From the NCBI GenBank assembly GCA_012934845.2, contig WNNJ02000403.1, positions 47,785 through 111,784 on the forward strand: a stretch of DNA of 64,000 bases. Direction: 5' to 3'. The notes below the pieces were generated by a model. It was given only the letters and a program-made list of their open reading frames with translations. It had not been told where the DNA came from and searched no databases. The position numbers and the translations under genes are program-made. Within the stretch, counting starts at the first letter, position 1; each line of letters starts with the position of its first letter. Of this stretch, positions 60,222 through 64,000 are shown piece after piece. Source of the stretch: Pomphorhynchus laevis. Lineage: Eukaryota; Acanthocephala; Palaeacanthocephala; Echinorhynchida; Pomphorhynchidae.

Positions 60222-60502
60222 AGGATTTATACGATGAGGATTATGGCTATGATAATAGTGTTATTACATCTAAGAAAGATGTGTATCGCAACAGCAAAGG
60301 TCAGATTATAACAAATCATGATAAGGATATATGCGAGCATAGAAACGCCGGTCGAGCCAAGTCCCTGCAAACCAATCTCGAAGTGGGCGATATGATAAAT
60401 TGCAACCTCTCTCATAAAGCTTATGATGCATTAAAATCGGTGTCGAAAAATGAAAAGCGTAGTGCCTATCTTATTAAAGATAACAGCCAGTATTCATTCA
60501 GC
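60222..60502 (+). CDS. RIOK3: RIOK3, third visible coding exon
   Basis: Acceptor TGTTTAG at 60221, phase 1 in, 0 out, donor GTAAGC at 60503. It encodes DLYDEDYGYDNSVITSKKDV, then GQIITNHDKDICEHRNAGRA, LEVGDMINCNLSHKAYDALK and NEKRSAYLIKD. Human RIOK3 has GKDITTKHDEVVCGRKNTAR, FQVGDGIGMDLKLSNHVFNA and EERRSARLHEKKEHS. This is the segment just before the kinase domain. It joins the exon ending at 50741 across an intron that holds all the Penelope-like insertions at 52-58.4 kb. Confidence 0.92.
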
Positions 60503-60550
60503 GTAAGCTACTCTATCAAACTTTAATATTTTGTAATTTGTTATTTTTAG

Positions 60551-60677
60551 CAAATCATTATAGATCCGAAAACTTCTTATATGCTAAAGAATTTCATCGA
60601 TCGTGAAATACTAAACAAAATAGGCGGTTGCATTGCAACAGGAAAAGAAGCAACGATGTTTTACGCAGAGATTGGAA
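60551..60677 (+). CDS. RIOK3: RIOK3, kinase-domain start exon
   Basis: Separated from the previous exon by a 48-bp intron (60503-60550). It encodes IIIDPKTSYMLKNFIDREIL with NKIGGCIATGKEATMFYAEI, matching human AVDPKTRLLMYKMVNSGMLE, TGCISTGKESVVFHA. The STGKE-like loop (ATGKEA) is the RIO family's flexible phosphate-binding loop for ATP. Donor GTTAAG at 60678, phase 1. Confidence 0.92.
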
Positions 60678-61022
60678 GTTAAGACATTTTATATAAAATT
60701 TTCTTATATTTGCAAATCGAGGTAAATAAATTAGTATTTAATTATAATTGGCGGATTTCTTACGTATATTATTTTTTGTGATATTATTATATTAAGTTTA
60801 TGAAATTATTTTATTCCGATCAATTCAGCTACTTGCTTAATTCTTACAAAAGACATATGTATCAATTTTCTACCAACATGTCAAATCCTAGGGTATAAAT
60901 AATGATATATAATATTTGATAATATACGATATATAGTTATAGTCTTTGTTGTTTTAATTTTTACATTAGTTTTTCGTTTAACATTTTCTTTCATAAATTT
61001 GATTTATGATCATAGATTTAAA

Positions 61023-61900
61023 TATTCTGAAGACTTTGAAGCATTTATAACAAAATCGTCATCGATGGACATTTTCGAGTAATATTGACCCTATATAAAA
61101 AACGTCATATTTACACTATATATAATATAATTTTTTAAATATTATTATAGAATTTTATTATAACACTATAATATAATATTGTTACTTAAAAATTTATTAC
61201 TTTTATGGTATCACTAATGCATTTAATAAATAATTGTGCTATCCATTTTAGTATTTTTATATCATCAAACAAACGAGTGTTTTAATGTTTCATTTTAATT
61301 AAAACATTTATAAATAGTTTTCGGTAATTATGACGGTTACTAGTAAAATACATTATTTTTAGGTATCTTAACTAACCATTAGATCCACAATGTGCGCTGA
61401 AAGTGTTTCATACCGTTATTAGTGAATTTTAGACGAGATTCTTAAAGCATTAATAACAAAATCGTCATCAATAGACATTTTCGAGTGATATTGACACTAT
61501 ATATAATATATAATAATTTTTTATTTTTTTAATGATATTATAGAAATATATGTTAACACTATAATATAATATTTTTACTTTGTTAATTTATTACTTCGAC
61601 AATGGTATAATGCATATAATAAATAAATTTATTAATTTATCTAATTTATTTTTATAAATATTTATTTATATTTTATTAATATTTTTTTATTTATTTTTAT
61701 TTTATAGCATCAAGCACACCGTTTTTTAATGTTTTATATTTATTAAAATGTTTTTTAAACTTTAGGCTAAGTTTACTGGTAAATAATTTAATAATTACTA
61801 ATAAATGTTTAATAAATTATTGACTTATAAATAATAACTAATTAATTACTAATTAATACATTGTTTTTAGGTATCTTTCAAATGTAAAAGGTCGGAAATG
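61023..61900. repeat. RIOK3: Tandem duplication inside RIOK3 covering an exon
   Basis: Unit A runs from about 61023 and unit B from about 61437. Both contain AGCATT-ATAACAAAATCGTCATC, GACATTTTCGAGT and AATATTGACMCTATAT-type sequence, AACACTATAATATAATATT, and a terminal TTTTTAGGTATCTT followed by an exon. The exon copy of unit A (61398) is decayed and that of unit B (61891) is intact. Unit B is longer by AT-rich expansion. Confidence 0.8.
61398..61446 (+). pseudogene. RIOK3: Decayed duplicate of a RIOK3 kinase exon
   Basis: After acceptor ACCATTAG at 61397 and in the phase of the upstream exon, the sequence reads PQCALKVFHTVISEF and then meets a stop (TAG). The intact copy at 61891 reads RKCVVKVFHTIVSEFKTKFK. 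CALKVF is actually closer than the intact copy to human CAIKVFK, the strand carrying the ATP-site lysine. Splicing it in would end the protein, so it is a dead exon or a nonsense-mediated decay switch. Confidence 0.7.
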
Positions 61901-62030
61901 TGTGGTGAAAGTTTTTCACACGATTGTCAGTGAATTTAAGACGAAATTCAAATACATTAAAGAGGATTACAGATTTCGTAATCAAATTAAATCATATAAC
62001 AGCAAAATGATTTTTATGCTACCTATAAAT
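61891..62030 (+). CDS. RIOK3: RIOK3, kinase exon with ATP-site lysine
   Basis: It encodes RKCVVKVFHTIVSEFKTKFK and then YIKEDYRFRNQIKSYNSKMI, against human TECAIKVFKTTLNEFKNRDK, YIKDDFRFKDRFSKLNPRKI; the Lys of VVKVF is the expected ATP-binding lysine. The acceptor is inferred at AAAAG (61886-61890), which keeps phase with the donor at 60678; the stronger TTTTTAG at 61870 would shift the frame. The donor is GTATGT at 62031, phase 0. The rest of the kinase domain (catalytic loop, LIDVSQ) lies beyond the window or was not found. Confidence 0.85.
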
Positions 62031-62295
62031 GTATGTTGACTATTTTATCGAATTAAAATCTATAAATCAAAATATTGGAATCATCAAATTAATAAAATAA
62101 AGTACTTTTGAAATAACGAATTAACCCCAATTACTCTAACAATTGTTTTGTAACCCATTTTTACAAACGAATATTTTATTTCATAAATATTTGAACATTA
62201 TTGAAACAAATATCTTAGATTAAATATGTTATTTCATCTGAAATAAAAACCAGGCAACACCATCGATAGTCAATAATTAAAAGATTAAAATTATT

Positions 62296-62760
62296 CTTTT
62301 ACGTATCGCCGCTTGGGTTTTTTTTCACCAAGCAACAAGAAGAAAAATTATTATTTCGATTTTTCGAGCATTTTGTCATTTAAATTACAAATTATCAAGA
62401 TGAACATGTCAATAGCATCAATCTCTTCTCCAAAAATTATGTTTGTGCATCGTTGCCTCATCTATCGTTGTTCTATGTTGCATTGCTTCGCAGTGCAATT
62501 AATACTACCAACTATTAATATACAGTTAAACACGTCTTTGTTTTCTTCCGGATGTAAACTTACCCAATGTTTTGCAATAGCATCCTGATGTGTTCTCCGT
62601 TTCTTTAAATTACTCTTTTTATTTGTAAAGTGTACATTCAGGACCGAGTTGTATCTCTCATATATTGGCAGCACATGTCTCTGGGACGCTGCCACTTGTG
62701 AATTTTCCCATACTTCTGTATGGCATCGTTTATTTTGGAAGATGCTATGAAGTATTTTAT
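62296..62760. other. Unassigned segment, less AT-rich
   Basis: About 450 bp with better base balance. On the - strand 62462-62695 is open (YERYNSVLNVHFTNKKSNLK, HWVSLHPEENKDVFNCILIV). On the + strand 62313-62588 is open. Neither is recognised. A possible degraded DNA-transposon fragment; not called as a gene. The rest of 62030-63740 is AT-rich RIOK3 intron or flank with nothing seen. Confidence 0.3.
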
Positions 62761-63744
62761 TGTATGCTTTTTACATATAATTTGTGGTAATCAATACAAT
62801 ATATAAAATATTTGGAAGAACTTTAAAAATAAAGGGTCGATAGTTTAGCAACAATTTAATATGTAATCTCTTTTGCTAATTTAATTACTGGTCAATAACA
62901 GACAAATGAACACTAGCCAGATGTAACATTAAGCTTTAAGCATATATAAGCTCATGTTGGCTCTTTAGTTTCTACAGAAAGTAATTTATGATAAAACGCG
63001 CCTTCGTTGGTATCGATAATTTATAAATGATTTGAATTATATGTATTTTTATTATTTACGGAACATTTCTTACTGACTACAAGAAAAAGCTAATTAAAAA
63101 TAACAAGAACACAAATTTAAATTTAAATAAATGTATCTATCAAAAGTGAATTTAAATGAATTATTCGATAAAGAAAATTAATTAATTGTTCTTTAGTTTC
63201 CGAAATATGAAATTTTATTGGGATAAGTGGAGAAGTTTGATCAAAAGTCGTTTATTATTAAATAATTTCTTTTTCAAATATATGTATAATTATTGAATAT
63301 TTATTAAAAAAAATCGGTTTGATTTTTTACTTTTGATATATTTTAATAGCTTCTCATAAAATTCCTACGTAATTAGATGAGCTAGGCATAGCCTAGTTAA
63401 ACGCCACTTCGACAGTGGATTTTATTAATGTTGTTGCTTGTTTTTTCCATTGGATCCTCTAAAGGAATATTGTGTATAAAATAAAGTCAATAATTTTGGT
63501 TCCTGAGTACAAAATAAAGCCAATGGGAAATAATGTTAGCTTTATGAATACTAATCAGTTTAAATAAATGTATTTTCAAGGGTAAATTGAAGTAATTTAT
63601 TTGGTAAAATTTTTTATTATCATTATAAGATAAATTTTAAGCTGCATTGTTTACAAAATATGAAATATTATCAGAATGAGTTGATATATCTTTATTTTTA
63701 TTTATTTATTTTTTATTTAGAATTGATTTGATTATATATATGTC

Positions 63745-64000
<256 letters not shown>

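Overview
The window is very AT-rich (well over 70% A+T by eye) nuclear DNA from an animal, most likely an invertebrate. It holds spliced genes with GT-AG introns, long (TA)n tracts, many small tandem repeats and a dense load of retroelements. I cannot name the species. The host genes (ubiquilin, an OSBPL9-type oxysterol-binding protein, COX6C, a thioredoxin-fold protein, RIOK3) all lie on the + strand. Introns fall into two classes: mini-introns of 41-52 bp, and multi-kilobase introns filled with mobile DNA.

Layout. 1-1.06 kb: 3' end of ubiquilin, then a TTATGGTTTAAA minisatellite. 2.2-23 kb: an ORP9-like gene rebuilt as sixteen exons whose splice phases all agree; its introns hold a Tc1/mariner copy, 16-bp and 13-bp minisatellites, a 5'-truncated Naiad element, a DDE transposase fragment and a foldback. 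23.1-24.85 kb: a near-perfect inverted repeat with (TA)n tracts. 25-29.5 kb: mostly empty, with two or three unassigned small reading frames. 29.55-32.86 kb: two-exon COX6C whose 3-kb intron holds Naiad pseudo-LTRs and a foldback MITE. 33.55-35.9 kb: Naiad copy on the - strand. 36.1-36.85 kb: intronless thioredoxin-fold gene lacking CxxC. 38.7-39.7 kb: internally deleted MULE with FLYWCH domain, flanked by 79-bp direct repeats. 41.7-42.7 kb: another Naiad copy. 43.2-45.4 kb: LINE. 46.9-62.0 kb: RIOK3 exons; introns contain a SINE-like insert, two LINE copies head to head, a canonical Penelope element and, inside its 3' UTR, an almost complete Naiad element with a pseudo-LTR. The window ends in a (TA)n tract next to the 3' end of another Penelope-like element.

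The most notable system is the Naiad family: Penelope-like retroelements with the GIY-YIG endonuclease on the N-terminal side of the reverse transcriptase, joined through a CxC motif. Its 3' untranslated region carries a conserved ~155-nt block, present in five good copies, that can fold into a 16-bp closing stem, a hairpin and an interleaved (pseudoknot) pair of helices. It contains the hammerhead boxes CTGATGA and GAAA in permuted order, and copies show paired compensatory changes. Naiads are described as lacking canonical hammerhead motifs, so this block is the best candidate for something undescribed here.
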